From the NCBI RefSeq assembly GCF_000820105.1, contig NZ_CDDB01000064.1, positions 1 to 64,000 of the forward strand: 64,000 nucleotides of DNA, in the 5' to 3' direction. The DNA comes from Aeromonas schubertii. Its GTDB lineage: Bacteria; Pseudomonadota; Gammaproteobacteria; Enterobacterales; Aeromonadaceae. The notes under the pieces were generated by a model, which did no database searches, was not told where the DNA came from, and saw only the letters and a list, made by a program, of their open reading frames with translations. The number at the start of each line of letters is the position of its first letter. Positions within the stretch are counted from its first letter, which is position 1. Position numbers and translations under genes: made by a program. Below are positions 38,113-47,933 of the stretch, one piece after another.

Positions 38113-40722
38113 TCACGCCTGAGTCAACTGGGCCAATTGCTGCACCAGGCGAGCCTCCAGCAGCTGCTGTTGCTCGTTGTCGAGCGGCTCCCCCTCCAGG
38201 GTGGTGAGGCTGAAGAAGTCCTCGACCCGCTCGCCGATCGTGGTGATCTTGGCGGCGTGCAGGGCCAGTCCACACTGCTGGAACACGGCGCCGATGCGCG
38301 CCAGCAGGCCAGGGGCATCGAGGGCGATGAGCTCGACCAGGGTGTGGCGCACCTCCCCCTTGTGCGGCAGGAAAGTGACCCGGGTCGGCACGTCGAATTG
38401 ACGATGGCGCCGCGATGGCGGCTTGCACCGCAGTACCAGCTTGCCCGGATGTTGCAGCGCCTTCTCCAGTGCCCCCTTGATGGTGGGGAGGCGGTTTGGA
38501 CTGATGGGCTGGCCATTGGGCTCGAGCACGATAAAGGTATCGAGCACGAAGCCACTGCGCGAGCTCATGATCTGGGCGTCGTGGATGTTGAGGTTTTTCT
38601 GATCCAGGGTCGAGGCCACGGTGGCGAAGAGATTGGGCATGTCGTGGCAGTAGATGAAGATCTCGCTCCCCCCCCGGGTCGGGTGTTTGCCGACCAACAC
38701 CAGGGGATGGTCACCCTCTTGCTCGAGAATATGGCGGGTGTGCCAGGCGATTTGCTCCGGGGTGTGGCGCAGGAAGTAGTCCGCCTTGAAGTCCCCCCAC
38801 AGGGTGTTGATCGCCTCCTCGCTCATCTCGCGTTGGGCCAGTTGCTGCTTGGCCTGACGCTGGTTTTCGCGGATCTTGAGGCGCATGTCGGGCGGGTTCT
38901 CGAGCCCCAGGCGCAGGGCCTTCTGGGTGGCGAAGAAGAGCTCGCGCAGCAGGGTCCCCTTCCAGTCATTCCACAGGGTGTCGTTGGTGGCGCAGATGTC
39001 GGCCACCGTCAGGCAGCAGAGCAGCTCAAGGTGGAGCTCGTCGCGCACCTTCTGGGCAAAGTCGGTGATGACATCCGGATCGTAGATGTCCCGGCGCTGG
39101 GCGGTCACCGACATCAGCAGGTGGTGGCGCACCAGCCAGGCGACCAGCCGGCTCTCGTAACGATCGAAGCCGTGCAGCTGACAGAACTCGAGGGCATCGA
39201 CGGCGCCAAGCTCCGAGTGATCCCCCTTGCGCCCCTTGGCGATATCGTGGAACAGGGCCGCCACGTAGAGCAGCTCGGGCTTGCGCAGCTGGTTGAACAG
39301 CTCATGGCAGAGGGGATGGCGCTTGCGACTCTCGGGATCGGCGAAGAAGTGAAAGTGCTTGAACAGGCGGTGGGTGTGCTCATCGACCGTGTAGGCGTGG
39401 AACATGTCGAACTGCATCTGACCGACGATGAGGTTCCACTGGGGCAGATAGGCCGCCAGGATGCCGTACTTGTGCATCAGGGTCAGCGGCAGGCCGATCC
39501 CCCCCGGATGGCGCAGCAGGAGCATGAACAGGCGCCGGCACTCGGGGATATCCTGCAGCCAGCAGCCGAGCCGGCGGCGCGCTTCGCGCAGCTGGCGCAG
39601 GGTGGCCGAGTGAATGCCGGTCACCTTGGGGTGCTGGGCTATCTGGTAGAAGAGGCGCAAGATGGCGGCCGGTTCACGGATGAAGAGATCCGGCTCGACC
39701 GCATCGATGAGGCGACCGCGCAGCTGAAACTCGTCACAGAGGCGGCGCACATCCATGGCACTGTTGCCGAGGATCGCCTCGTCAAACAGCTGCAACAGCA
39801 TCTCGTTGAGCTCGGCCACCCGGCGCACCGTCTGGTAGAAGCGCTTCATCATCTGCTCGACCGGGCTGTTACCCTCGCCGGTGAACCCCAGCATCTGGGC
39901 CACGGTGCGCTGGCGATCGAACAGCAGGCGGTTATCCCCCTTGTTGATGGCCATGTGCAGGGCGAAACGCACCTTCCACAGGAAGTTCTGGCAATCCTGC
40001 AGCTCACGGTACTCGGCCTGGTTGAGAAAACCGTGGCTGGTCATCTCCATCAGGGTGGTGGCCCCGAAGTGGCGACGGGCGACCCAGGCCAGGGTCTGGA
40101 TGTCGCGCATGCCGCCAGGGTTGCTCTTGATGTCGGGCTCCAGCTTGTAGGCGGTGCCCAGAAACTGCTGGTGGCGCTCCTGCTGCTCTTGACGCTTGGC
40201 CCGAAAGAAGGCCTCACTCGGCCAGAAATGGGCGGGAGCGGTGGCGTGTTTGAGCGCCTCGAAGCCGGGGAGGGAGCCCGTGATGTAGCGTGCCTCGATG
40301 AGGTTGGTGGCGATGGTGATATCCCGCCGCCCCTGCTCGACACACTCGGCGACGCTGCGCACCGCCTGCCCCACCTCGAGGCGCAGATCCCACAGGAAGG
40401 CGATGAAATCACCGATGCGCAGGCCCAGTACCTCGTCCGGCTCCTCTTCATAGAGCAGCAACAGATCGATGTCGGAGTGGGGGTGCAGCTCGCCCCGGCC
40501 ATAGCCGCCGACGGCGATCAGGGTTAACCCTTGTACCCGGTCGAAACCAAATTGCTGCCAGAGGTCGATGAGCAACCCATCCATGAAGCGGGCGCGTTCG
40601 GTGACCAGGGTGATGATCTCTTCACCGGCCTCGAAGCGGGTCTGTTGCTGGCTCATGCAATGGGCCAGCCGCTCCCGGTAGTGATCGCGATCCAGCGGGG
40701 AGGGGAGAGAAAGGGCGTCCAT
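38113..40722 (-). CDS. glnD: PII uridylyltransferase/uridylyl-removing enzyme GlnD
   Basis: A bifunctional nitrogen sensor that uridylylates PII (GlnB/GlnK) when glutamine is low and removes UMP when it is high. The 869-residue protein has the nucleotidyltransferase motif GGYGRGELHPHSDIDLLLL (near residues 72-90), an HD phosphohydrolase domain (LFHDIAKGRKGDH, near residue 500) and two C-terminal ACT domains that bind glutamine. It lies divergent from nothing: map, glnD and dapD all read on the minus strand. The gap to map is 57 bp and contains the map terminator, so glnD has its own promoter there or read-through. Confidence 0.95.
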   Translation of the reverse strand: MDALSLPSPLDRDHYRERLAHCMSQQQTRFEAGEEIITLVTERARFMDGLLIDLWQQFGFDRVQGLTLIAVGGYGRGELHPHSDIDLLLLYEEEPDEVLGLRIGDFIAFLWDLRLEVGQAVRSVAECVEQGRRDITIATNLIEARYITGSLPGFEALKHATAPAHFWPSEAFFRAKRQEQQERHQQFLGTAYKLEPDIKSNPGGMRDIQTLAWVARRHFGATTLMEMTSHGFLNQAEYRELQDCQNFLWKVRFALHMAINKGDNRLLFDRQRTVAQMLGFTGEGNSPVEQMMKRFYQTVRRVAELNEMLLQLFDEAILGNSAMDVRRLCDEFQLRGRLIDAVEPDLFIREPAAILRLFYQIAQHPKVTGIHSATLRQLREARRRLGCWLQDIPECRRLFMLLLRHPGGIGLPLTLMHKYGILAAYLPQWNLIVGQMQFDMFHAYTVDEHTHRLFKHFHFFADPESRKRHPLCHELFNQLRKPELLYVAALFHDIAKGRKGDHSELGAVDALEFCQLHGFDRYESRLVAWLVRHHLLMSVTAQRRDIYDPDVITDFAQKVRDELHLELLCCLTVADICATNDTLWNDWKGTLLRELFFATQKALRLGLENPPDMRLKIRENQRQAKQQLAQREMSEEAINTLWGDFKADYFLRHTPEQIAWHTRHILEQEGDHPLVLVGKHPTRGGSEIFIYCHDMPNLFATVASTLDQKNLNIHDAQIMSSRSGFVLDTFIVLEPNGQPISPNRLPTIKGALEKALQHPGKLVLRCKPPSRRHRQFDVPTRVTFLPHKGEVRHTLVELIALDAPGLLARIGAVFQQCGLALHAAKITTIGERVEDFFSLTTLEGEPLDNEQQQLLEARLVQQLAQLTQA

Positions 40723-40746
40723 GATGTTGCGTACTCGGTGCTGGGA

Positions 40747-40776
40747 TAAAAAAACCGGCCACAGGGCCGGTTTTCG
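40747..40776 (-). terminator. Terminator of map
   Basis: AAAACCGGCC pairs with GGCCGGTTTT around a short loop; on the minus strand a run of seven T follows. Confidence 0.9.
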
Positions 40777-40779
40777 ATG

Positions 40780-41568
40780 TTATCCGTGTTTGAAGACCCG
40801 GTCGAGGGCTTCCCCTTCACGCAGGGTCAGCACCTCGCAGCCATCTTCGGTGACCAGCAGGGTGTGCTCCCACTGGGCGGAGTCGCCACCGTCCTTGGTG
40901 GTGACGGTCCAGCCATCCTTGGGGTTGACCTTGCAGTGGTGCTTCTTGGTGTTGATCATCGGCTCTATGGTGAAACACATGCCGGGCTTGAGCTCCATCT
41001 TGCCGCCGTTGCGATAGTGCAGGATCTGCGGCTCTTCGTGGAAATCCTTGCCGATGCCGTGGCCGCAGTAGTCGCGTACCACCGAGAAGCCGGCCTGCTC
41101 GGCGATGGGTTGGATGATGGCGCCGATCTCGCTGATGCACATGCCAGGACGCACCTGACGAATGGCCGCATAGAGGCTCTCTTGCGCCGTCTTGCAGAGC
41201 TGGCGACGCAGAGGCGTGGTCTGGCCAATCACAAACATGGCGGAGGTGTCACCATGGTAACCGTCTTTAATGACGGTGATGTCGAGGTTGACGATGTCTC
41301 CCTCACGCAGCTTCTTGTGGTTGGGAATACCGTGGCATACCACCTCGTTGACCGAGGTGCAGATGGACTTGGGGAAGCCATGGTAGTTGAGGGGGGCGGC
41401 AATAGCCTGCTGCACGTTGACGATATGGTCGTGGCAGAGGGTGTTGAGCTCGTCGGTGGTGACCCCCGCCTTGACGTGGGGGGCGATCATCTCGAGCACC
41501 TCGGCGGCCAGGCGGCCGGCGATGCGCATCTTCTCAATCTCTTCGGGGGTCTTGATCTTGGCTGTCAT
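40780..41568 (-). CDS. map: Methionine aminopeptidase, type I
   Basis: Removes the initiator methionine from nascent proteins. The 262-residue protein (264 in E. coli) has the pita-bread fold metal ligands: the Asp pair in VNLDITVIKDGYHGDTSAMF, the His in YCGHGIGKDFHEEP, and the glutamates in FTIEPMIN and near the C-terminus (QWEHTLLVTEDG). The start MTAKIKTPEEIEKMRIAGRL matches the family. It is divergent from rpsB, as in other gammaproteobacteria. Confidence 0.96.
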   Translation of the reverse strand: MTAKIKTPEEIEKMRIAGRLAAEVLEMIAPHVKAGVTTDELNTLCHDHIVNVQQAIAAPLNYHGFPKSICTSVNEVVCHGIPNHKKLREGDIVNLDITVIKDGYHGDTSAMFVIGQTTPLRRQLCKTAQESLYAAIRQVRPGMCISEIGAIIQPIAEQAGFSVVRDYCGHGIGKDFHEEPQILHYRNGGKMELKPGMCFTIEPMINTKKHHCKVNPKDGWTVTTKDGGDSAQWEHTLLVTEDGCEVLTLREGEALDRVFKHG

Positions 41569-41821
41569 GGCTTCTCTCTAGGCTGCCCCCGCAGGGGAAG
41601 CAATTGAAAATTGTATGCGTTTGCAAGCGGTTGGAAATTTTATCCGCATCCCCCCCCGACTTCCAGCGTGATTCTCATCACATCCTGGCGTGGCGGCTTT
41701 TTACCCCCTCCATACCATGCCAAGGTGGTGTTTTGCTCAGGGATATGGTATAAAGCGCGCCGAACTCGGGTCTCTTCCGGGTTCTTCACCTTAACTTAAA
41801 CACCACACACACATCGACACC
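41569..41821. promoter_or_regulatory. map/rpsB divergent promoter region
   Basis: No gene is present. A TATAAA -10 box at 41749-41754 followed by a GCGCGCC discriminator is the likely rpsB promoter; GC-rich discriminators mark promoters repressed by ppGpp. The -35 element is poor. The map promoter must lie in the left part. Confidence 0.55.
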
Positions 41822-41893
41822 TGTGCCGGGGTGCCCCTTACGGGTCGGTCACATGGGATGTGTGGAGGCCTAACCCCAATACAGAGGTATAAA
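41822..41893 (+). ncRNA. rpsB 5' leader, possible S2 autoregulatory element
   Basis: The leader contains GGGGT (41829-41833) that can pair with the ACCCC before the ribosome site (41873-41877), enclosing an inner hairpin around CCCCTTACGGG and CACATGGGATGTG. This resembles the known gammaproteobacterial rpsB leader bound by S2. The pairing was read by eye. Confidence 0.5.
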
Positions 41894-42622
41894 ATGGCTA
41901 AAGTTTCCATGCGCGACATGCTGCAGGCTGGCGTTCACTTCGGTCACCAGACCCGTTACTGGAACCCCAAGATGAAATCCTACATCTTCGGTGCCCGTAA
42001 CGGCGTTCACATCGTTAACCTCGAGAAGACTGTTCCGATGTTTGACGATGCCATGAACTTCCTGAGCTCCACCGCTGCCAAGAAAGGCAAGGTACTGTTC
42101 GTTGGTACCAAGCGTGCCGCCGCTGAAGCCGTTAAAGAAGCTGCTACCCGTTGCGACCAGTTCTATGTGAACCATCGCTGGCTGGGCGGTATGCTGACCA
42201 ACTGGAAAACCGTTCGTCAGTCCATCAAGCGTCTGAAAGATCTGGAAACCCAGTCCCAGGACGGTACCTTCGACAAGCTGACCAAGAAAGAGGCGCTGAT
42301 GCGTACTCGTGAAATGGAAAAGCTGGAGAAGAGCCTGGGTGGTATCAAAGATATGGGCGGCCTGCCGGACGTTCTGTTTGTGATCGATGCCGAGCACGAG
42401 CACATCGCCATCAAGGAAGCCAACAACCTGGGTATCCCGGTTATCTCCGTAGTTGATACCAACTCCAACCCGGACGGCGTAGACTACATCATCCCGGGTA
42501 ACGACGACGCAATCCGTGCCGTACAGCTCTACCTGAACGCTGCCGCTGACACCGTTCTGGAAGCCCGCGAGCAGGACATCGTTGTTCAAGCCGAGCAAGA
42601 TGGCTTCGTTGAAGCTGAGTAA
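41894..42622 (+). CDS. rpsB: 30S ribosomal protein S2
   Basis: A component of the small ribosomal subunit. The 242-residue product matches E. coli S2 (241) from [20 protein letters not shown], including [20 protein letters not shown] and [14 protein letters not shown]. The start at 41894 has AGAGG eight bases upstream; an in-frame extension to 41831 lies inside the leader RNA. It is the first gene of the rpsB-tsf operon, with codon use strongly biased as for highly expressed genes. Confidence 0.98.
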   Translation: MAKVSMRDMLQAGVHFGHQTRYWNPKMKSYIFGARNGVHIVNLEKTVPMFDDAMNFLSSTAAKKGKVLFVGTKRAAAEAVKEAATRCDQFYVNHRWLGGMLTNWKTVRQSIKRLKDLETQSQDGTFDKLTKKEALMRTREMEKLEKSLGGIKDMGGLPDVLFVIDAEHEHIAIKEANNLGIPVISVVDTNSNPDGVDYIIPGNDDAIRAVQLYLNAAADTVLEAREQDIVVQAEQDGFVEAE

Positions 42623-42672
42623 TTGATAAGGACTGTAAAGCCCTTATTAACCAAGCTGAACACATTGGTTGG

Positions 42673-42698
42673 CAGGGGCCCTTATGGCCCCTGTTTCT
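42673..42698 (+). terminator. Attenuator hairpin between rpsB and tsf
   Basis: CAGGGGCC pairs with GGCCCCTG, followed by TTTCTTG. A partial terminator between rpsB and tsf is common in this operon. Confidence 0.75.
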
Positions 42699-42726
42699 TG
42701 TCAATTCAAGACCGAGGATACTGGAC

Positions 42727-43608
42727 ATGGCAAACATTTCTGCCGCCCTGGTAAAAGAACTGCGCGAGCGCACCGCCGCTGGCATGATGGATTGCAAAAA
42801 AGCGCTGGAAGAGGCCAACGGTGATATCGAGCTGGCTATCGAGAACATGCGTAAATCCGGTCAGGCCAAGGCCGCCAAGAAGGCTGGCCGTATCGCCGCC
42901 GAAGGCGTGATCTTCGCCCGTACCGAAGGCAACGTCGCCGTCATGATCGAGCTGAACTGCGAAACCGACTTCGTTTCCAAGGATGCCGGCTTCCTGGCCA
43001 TGGGCCAGAAGATCGTCGAGATCGCTGCTACCCAGAAGATCGCTGACGTTGACGCGCTCAAAGCCGCCGACTTCGGCAACGGTGAGTCCGTTGAGCTGAC
43101 CATCACCAACCTGATCGCCAAGATCGGTGAGAACATGAACCTGCGCCGCGTTGTGCTGGTTGAAGGTGACAACCTGGGTACCTATGTACACGGTTCCCGT
43201 ATCGGTGTTATCACCAAGCTGGCCGGCGGTACCGATGAGCTGGCCAAAGACCTGGCCATGCACGTTGCTGCCAACAGCCCGCAGTTCGTCAAGCCGGAAG
43301 ATGTGTCTGCCGAGGTCGTTGCCAAAGAGCGCGAAATCCAGATCGACATCGCCATCAACTCTGGCAAGCCGAAAGAGATCGCCGAGAAGATGGTTGAAGG
43401 CCGCATGAAGAAGTTCACCGGTGAGGTTTCCCTGACTGGTCAGCCGTTCGTGAAAGATCCTTCCATGACCGTTGCCGAGCTGCTGAAGAAAGAAGGCGCC
43501 GACGTGGTCTCCTTCACCCGCTACGAAGTGGGCGAGGGCATCGAGAAGCAGGAAACCGACTTCGCTGCCGAAGTTGCTGCTCAGATCGCGGCCGCTCAGA
43601 AGGCCTAA
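42727..43608 (+). CDS. tsf: Elongation factor Ts
   Basis: Exchanges GDP for GTP on EF-Tu during translation. The 293-residue product begins [16 protein letters not shown] and has the N-terminal UBA-like domain ([17 protein letters not shown]), the conserved ELNCETDFV core and the coiled-coil region near 185-225. The length is ten residues above E. coli Ts. It is co-transcribed with rpsB, with an attenuator hairpin between them, and is followed by a hairpin before pyrH. Confidence 0.98.
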   Translation: MANISAALVKELRERTAAGMMDCKKALEEANGDIELAIENMRKSGQAKAAKKAGRIAAEGVIFARTEGNVAVMIELNCETDFVSKDAGFLAMGQKIVEIAATQKIADVDALKAADFGNGESVELTITNLIAKIGENMNLRRVVLVEGDNLGTYVHGSRIGVITKLAGGTDELAKDLAMHVAANSPQFVKPEDVSAEVVAKEREIQIDIAINSGKPKEIAEKMVEGRMKKFTGEVSLTGQPFVKDPSMTVAELLKKEGADVVSFTRYEVGEGIEKQETDFAAEVAAQIAAAQKA

Positions 43609-43632
43609 TCGAACCGGTTTTACCGTTCCCTG

Positions 43633-43660
43633 GACCGCGACATCTGTCGCGGTCTTTATA
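43633..43660 (+). terminator. Terminator between tsf and pyrH
   Basis: GACCGCGAC pairs with GTCGCGGTC around ATCT, followed by TTTATA. Confidence 0.8.
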
Positions 43661-43678
43661 TGACCAGGAATCACTCCC

Positions 43679-44413
43679 ATGAGTACCAATCCCAAGCCTG
43701 CATACAGACGTGTTCTTCTCAAGTTGAGCGGTGAAGCCCTGCAAGGAGCAGAAGGTTTCGGTATCGATCCGACCGTACTGGATCGCATGGCCCAGGAGAT
43801 CAAGGAGCTGGTTGAGCTGGGTGTGCAGGTCGGTCTGGTCATCGGCGGCGGCAACCTGTTCCGTGGTGCCGGTCTTGCCAAGGCGGGAATGAACCGCGTG
43901 GTGGGCGACCACATGGGTATGCTGGCGACCGTGATGAACGGCCTGGCCATGCGTGATGCCCTGCATCGTGCTTATGTGAATGCCCGTCTCATGTCTGCCA
44001 TCTCCCTGCAGGGGATCTGCGACTCCTACACCTGGGCCGAGGCGATCAGCCATCTGCGTGCCGGCAAGGTCGTGATCTTCTCTGCCGGTACCGGCAACCC
44101 CTTCTTCACCACCGACTCCGCCGCCTGTCTGCGTGGCATCGAGATCGAAGCCGACGTCGTGCTCAAGGCCACCAAGGTCGATGGTGTCTATAACGATGAT
44201 CCGGTTAAGAATCCTGACGCCGTGATGTATCATGAGCTGAGCTATGACGAGGTGCTCAATCAGGAGCTCAAGGTCATGGATCTCGCCGCCTTCACCCTGG
44301 CGCGCGATCACGACCTGCCGATCCGCGTGTTCAACATGAACAAGCCTGGCGCTCTGCGTCGCGTGGTCATGGGCGAGCCGGAAGGCACCCTGATCCACCA
44401 CCTCGGCAAATAA
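43679..44413 (+). CDS. pyrH: UMP kinase
   Basis: Phosphorylates UMP to UDP for pyrimidine nucleotide supply; cytoplasmic hexamer of the amino-acid-kinase fold. The 244-residue protein has [48 protein letters not shown] and the [13 protein letters not shown] segment that mark the family. The start at 43679 is the family start and lies after a terminator hairpin, so a separate promoter or read-through from tsf drives it. frr follows after 43 bp. Confidence 0.97.
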   Translation: MSTNPKPAYRRVLLKLSGEALQGAEGFGIDPTVLDRMAQEIKELVELGVQVGLVIGGGNLFRGAGLAKAGMNRVVGDHMGMLATVMNGLAMRDALHRAYVNARLMSAISLQGICDSYTWAEAISHLRAGKVVIFSAGTGNPFFTTDSAACLRGIEIEADVVLKATKVDGVYNDDPVKNPDAVMYHELSYDEVLNQELKVMDLAAFTLARDHDLPIRVFNMNKPGALRRVVMGEPEGTLIHHLGK

Positions 44414-44456
44414 GCCTGTTCGGGTCGAGTGCCCACGAATTACAAGGAAAACCACC

Positions 44457-45014
44457 GTGATCAACGAGATTAAGAACGACGCCAAGGAGCGCATGCAGAA
44501 GAGTGTGGACGCGCTCAAGTCCCAGATGTCCAAGGTTCGTACCGGTCGTGCCCATCCGAGCCTGCTCGATGGCATCCAGGTCGAATACTATGGCTCCGCG
44601 ACTCCGCTCAAGCAGCTGGCCAACGTGGTTGCGGAAGACTCCCGTACCCTGGCGCTGACCGTGTTCGATCGCACCATGATCCAGGCCGTCGAGAAGGCGA
44701 TCATGAGCTCCGATCTGGGCCTGAACCCGGCCACCGCCGGTACCACCATGCGTATCCCCCTGCCGCCGCTCACCGAAGAGCGTCGTCGTGACCTGACCAA
44801 AGTGGTGCGTGCCGAAGCCGAAAACGCCCGTGTGGCCGTGCGTAACATCCGTCGTGATGCCAACGCCGATCTCAAGGCCCTGCTCAAGGACAAAGAGATC
44901 TCCGAGGACGACGACCGTCGCGCCCAGGATGATATCCAGAAGCTGACCGATACCTTCGTCAAGCTGGTGGATGAAGCCCTGGCCGCGAAGGAGAAGGAGC
45001 TGATGGAAATCTAA
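44457..45014 (+). CDS. frr: Ribosome recycling factor
   Basis: Together with EF-G splits the post-termination ribosome. The 185-residue product has the same length as in E. coli and the conserved [34 protein letters not shown] and [11 protein letters not shown] motifs. The start codon is GTG at 44457, with AAGGA seven bases upstream (ACAAGGAAAACCACC), and no ATG is available at the family start. It is followed by an imperfect hairpin before uppS. Confidence 0.97.
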   Translation: MINEIKNDAKERMQKSVDALKSQMSKVRTGRAHPSLLDGIQVEYYGSATPLKQLANVVAEDSRTLALTVFDRTMIQAVEKAIMSSDLGLNPATAGTTMRIPLPPLTEERRRDLTKVVRAEAENARVAVRNIRRDANADLKALLKDKEISEDDDRRAQDDIQKLTDTFVKLVDEALAAKEKELMEI

Positions 45015-45033
45015 GGCTCCGAAAGGTATATTA

Positions 45034-45071
45034 CGAGCGCCGTGCAGTACCCCTGTACGGCGCTTTTCTGT
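45034..45071 (+). terminator. Imperfect terminator between frr and uppS
   Basis: AGCGCCGT pairs with ACGGCGCT around an inner GTAC stem, followed by TTTTCTGTTTG. Confidence 0.7.
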
Positions 45072-45086
45072 TTGTGGGAGATATGA

Positions 45087-45863
45087 ATGTCGCTTTCGGC
45101 TGCAGTCGGTGAGACTGCCAACCAGAGTCTGCCCCGCCATGTGGCCATCATCATGGATGGTAATGGTCGTTGGGCCCAGAGCCGCGGCAAGATCCGTGTG
45201 CATGGGCACAAGGCCGGGGTCAAGTCGGTGCGCGACGCTGTTTCGTTTGCTGCCCGAGCCGGTATGCAGGCTCTCACTCTCTTCGCTTTCTCCAGTGAGA
45301 ACTGGCGCCGCCCCGAAGGGGAGGTGAATGCCCTGATGGAGCTCTTCATGCTGGTATTGGGGCGTGAGGTGGAGACGCTGCATCAAAATGGCATCCGTTT
45401 GAGGGTCATCGGCGACACTCGCCGCTTCAGCGATCGCCTGCGCGACAAAATAGCCAGGGCCGAGGCGCTGACTGCCAACAACCGGGGGCTGACCCTCAAT
45501 ATTGCGGCCAACTACGGCGGCCAGTGGGACATTGTCCAGGCAGCCCGCCGCATGGCCGAAGAGGTGGCCGCCGGTCACCTGGCGTGTGACCAGATCACCG
45601 AGGCCACGTTTGCCGATTTTGTCTGTATGGCCGACCTGCCGCCGGTGGATCTCCTGATCCGTACCGGGGGCGATCACCGTATCAGCAACTTTGTGCTCTG
45701 GCAGATGGCCTACGCCGAGCTCTATTTTACCCCCGTCCTGTGGCCCGATTTCGACGAGCAACAGTTTAGCGAGGCCATCGCCTCCTTCGTCAGCCGTGAG
45801 CGCCGTTTTGGCTGTACCGGCGAGCAGATCCGCGCCCTCATCGCCGACCGCCAGACCGGTTGA
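45087..45863 (+). CDS. uppS: Undecaprenyl diphosphate synthase
   Basis: A cis-prenyltransferase that condenses isopentenyl units onto farnesyl diphosphate to give the C55 carrier lipid for peptidoglycan and O-antigen. The 258-residue enzyme has the P-loop [17 protein letters not shown] with the catalytic aspartate, [17 protein letters not shown] and [14 protein letters not shown]. The start at 45087 follows GGGAG. It opens the envelope-lipid group uppS-cdsA-dxr; cdsA starts 25 bp after its stop. Confidence 0.97.
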   Translation: MSLSAAVGETANQSLPRHVAIIMDGNGRWAQSRGKIRVHGHKAGVKSVRDAVSFAARAGMQALTLFAFSSENWRRPEGEVNALMELFMLVLGREVETLHQNGIRLRVIGDTRRFSDRLRDKIARAEALTANNRGLTLNIAANYGGQWDIVQAARRMAEEVAAGHLACDQITEATFADFVCMADLPPVDLLIRTGGDHRISNFVLWQMAYAELYFTPVLWPDFDEQQFSEAIASFVSRERRFGCTGEQIRALIADRQTG

Positions 45864-45888
45864 GCGTTTCCCCGAGAGAGGAACTCTT

Positions 45889-46737
45889 TTGCTAAAACAA
45901 CGAATTATTACCGCACTCCTGCTGATCCCCCTGGTTTTCGGGGCGCTCTTCTTTCTTCCTATCAAATGGTTTGCCCTGCTGCTCGCCGGTGTCTTCGTGC
46001 TGGCCAGTCAGGAGTGGGGGGCCTTTGTCGATGCCCGTTTGCGTCACCCTGTCTCCCTCGTACTCTGCGTGCTGCTCGGACTGACCCTGATGTGGCAGCC
46101 GGTGGATCGGCTCTGGTCGCCGGAGCTGGCGGCCCTGCCCAACGGCACCCTCTATCTGGCGGCCTCCTGGTGGATGCTGGCCCTGTTGCTGGTGCTGCGT
46201 TATCCCGCATCCGCCGCCCTGTGGCGCCACTCCCGCTGGCTCAAGACCCTGTTTGGCGCCGCTACCCTGATCCCCTTCTTTTGGGCTCTATTGGCTCTGC
46301 GTAGCGTCAACATCTGGCACGACAGTACGACCGGCGCCTGGCTGCTGCTGTTTGTGATGGCCCTGGTGTGGGCCGCCGACTCGGGGGCCTACTTCTGCGG
46401 CCGTGCCTTTGGCAAACGCAAGCTGGCCCCCGCAGTCAGCCCTGGCAAGACTATCGAGGGGATGCTGGGAGGGCTGCTGGCCGCAGCCCTGCTGGCCGGC
46501 GTTGTCACCTGGTTGCAGGGGGCCGATGCCCACCGCACCCTGGTGGTCCTGGCCTGCGCCCTGCTGGCGGTGCTCGCCTCTGTGCTGGGGGATCTCAGCG
46601 AGAGCATGTTCAAGCGTGAGGCGGGGCTCAAAGACTCCGGCTCCCTGCTGCCGGGGCACGGTGGCGTTCTCGATCGCATCGACAGCCTGACCGCAGCCCT
46701 GCCGGTCTTTTTGCTCAGCTACCTGCTGCTTTCCTAG
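45889..46737 (+). CDS. cdsA: Phosphatidate cytidylyltransferase
   Basis: Makes CDP-diacylglycerol from phosphatidic acid and CTP, the branch point of phospholipid synthesis, in the inner membrane. The 282-residue protein has about eight helices and the complete CdsA signature ([13 protein letters not shown], then [12 protein letters not shown]). The likely start is TTG at 45889, which follows GAGAGG at a normal distance and gives the family N-terminus (M)[13 protein letters not shown]. The open frame continues upstream to 45691 inside uppS and is not believed. dxr starts 8 bp after the stop. Confidence 0.93.
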   Translation: MLKQRIITALLLIPLVFGALFFLPIKWFALLLAGVFVLASQEWGAFVDARLRHPVSLVLCVLLGLTLMWQPVDRLWSPELAALPNGTLYLAASWWMLALLLVLRYPASAALWRHSRWLKTLFGAATLIPFFWALLALRSVNIWHDSTTGAWLLLFVMALVWAADSGAYFCGRAFGKRKLAPAVSPGKTIEGMLGGLLAAALLAGVVTWLQGADAHRTLVVLACALLAVLASVLGDLSESMFKREAGLKDSGSLLPGHGGVLDRIDSLTAALPVFLLSYLLLS

Positions 46738-46745
46738 GAGCCTGC

Positions 46746-47933
46746 ATGGAAAACCTGGTGATTCTGGGGGCCTCCGGCTCCATCGGTCAGAGCACCCTCA
46801 AGGTGGTCCGCCAGCACCGAGCGCGTTGGCAGATCCTGGCGCTCACCGCGGCGCGCAGCGTCGATGCCATGGTGCGCGACTGCCTGGAGTTTACTCCCCG
46901 CTTTGCGGTCATGGTCGATGAGCTGGCCGCCGGCGAGTTGGCCGGGCGTCTGCGCGCCCACGGCTGTGAGACCCGGGTGCTCGCCGGTGAGCAGGCCCTC
47001 TGTGAGGTGGCCGCTCACCCGGATGCCGACAGCGTGATGGCGGCCATCGTCGGAGCCGCCGGCCTGCCTTCCACCATGGCGGCGGTGCGCGCCGGCAAGC
47101 GGGTGCTGCTGGCCAACAAGGAGTCTCTGGTGATGTCGGGCGCCCTGTTTATGGAGGCGGTGCATCAGCATGGGGCCACCCTGCTGCCCATCGACAGTGA
47201 ACACAACGCCATCTTCCAGAGCCTCCCCCTCGAGGCGCAGCAAAATCTGGGCTTTTGCGATCTCGCCGACGTCGGGGTGAGCAAGATCTTGCTGACCGGC
47301 TCCGGCGGGCCGTTTCGCTACCGCGAGGTAGATAGCCTGCACGGGGTCACTCCCGAGGAGGCGATTGCCCACCCCAACTGGTCCATGGGGCCCAAGATCT
47401 CGGTCGATTCGGCCACCATGATGAACAAGGGGCTCGAATATATCGAGGCGCGCTGGCTCTTCAATGCCGCCCCCGAACAGATCCAGGTGATCATCCATCC
47501 CCAGTCGGTGATCCACTCCATGGTGCAGTACAAAGACGGTTCCGTACTGGCCCAACTCGGCAACCCGGACATGTGTACCCCCATCGCCCACGCCCTGGCC
47601 TATCCGGCCCGGGTGAGCTCGGGTGTGGAACCTCTGGACTTTTTCAGTGTCGGAGAGTTCAGTTTCCTGCGTCCTGACGCGGCGCGTTACCCCTGCCTGC
47701 AGCTCGCCATCGAGGCGTGTGCGGCCGGGCAGGCGGCGACCACGGCGCTCAATGCCGCCAATGAGGTGGCGGTGGAGGCCTTCTTGCAGGGACGGCTCGG
47801 CTTCATGGCCATCGCCGGCCTGGCTGAGCGGGCCTGCGAGCGCTTCGGCGGGGCGGCGGTAGGATCACTCGATGACCTGATGGCGCTCGATACCCAGGTG
47901 CGTCATCAGACACGGCAATGGCTGGAGGTGTAA
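46746..47933 (+). CDS. dxr: 1-deoxy-D-xylulose 5-phosphate reductoisomerase
   Basis: Converts DXP to methylerythritol phosphate with NADPH, the first committed step of the MEP isoprenoid pathway. The 395-residue protein has the NADPH motif [13 protein letters not shown] (residues 5-17), the [11 protein letters not shown] segment, the active-site loop [11 protein letters not shown] and the metal-binding SGGPFR region. It is also called ispC. The stop TAA shares a base with the rseP ATG (TAATG), so the two are translationally coupled. Confidence 0.97.
   Translation: MENLVILGASGSIGQSTLKVVRQHRARWQILALTAARSVDAMVRDCLEFTPRFAVMVDELAAGELAGRLRAHGCETRVLAGEQALCEVAAHPDADSVMAAIVGAAGLPSTMAAVRAGKRVLLANKESLVMSGALFMEAVHQHGATLLPIDSEHNAIFQSLPLEAQQNLGFCDLADVGVSKILLTGSGGPFRYREVDSLHGVTPEEAIAHPNWSMGPKISVDSATMMNKGLEYIEARWLFNAAPEQIQVIIHPQSVIHSMVQYKDGSVLAQLGNPDMCTPIAHALAYPARVSSGVEPLDFFSVGEFSFLRPDAARYPCLQLAIEACAAGQAATTALNAANEVAVEAFLQGRLGFMAIAGLAERACERFGGAAVGSLDDLMALDTQVRHQTRQWLEV

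Noticed and set aside
45691-45888. cdsA starting inside uppS at 45691
   Set aside because: The extra 66 residues resemble nothing in the family. The TTG at 45889 has a good ribosome site and gives the family N-terminus.
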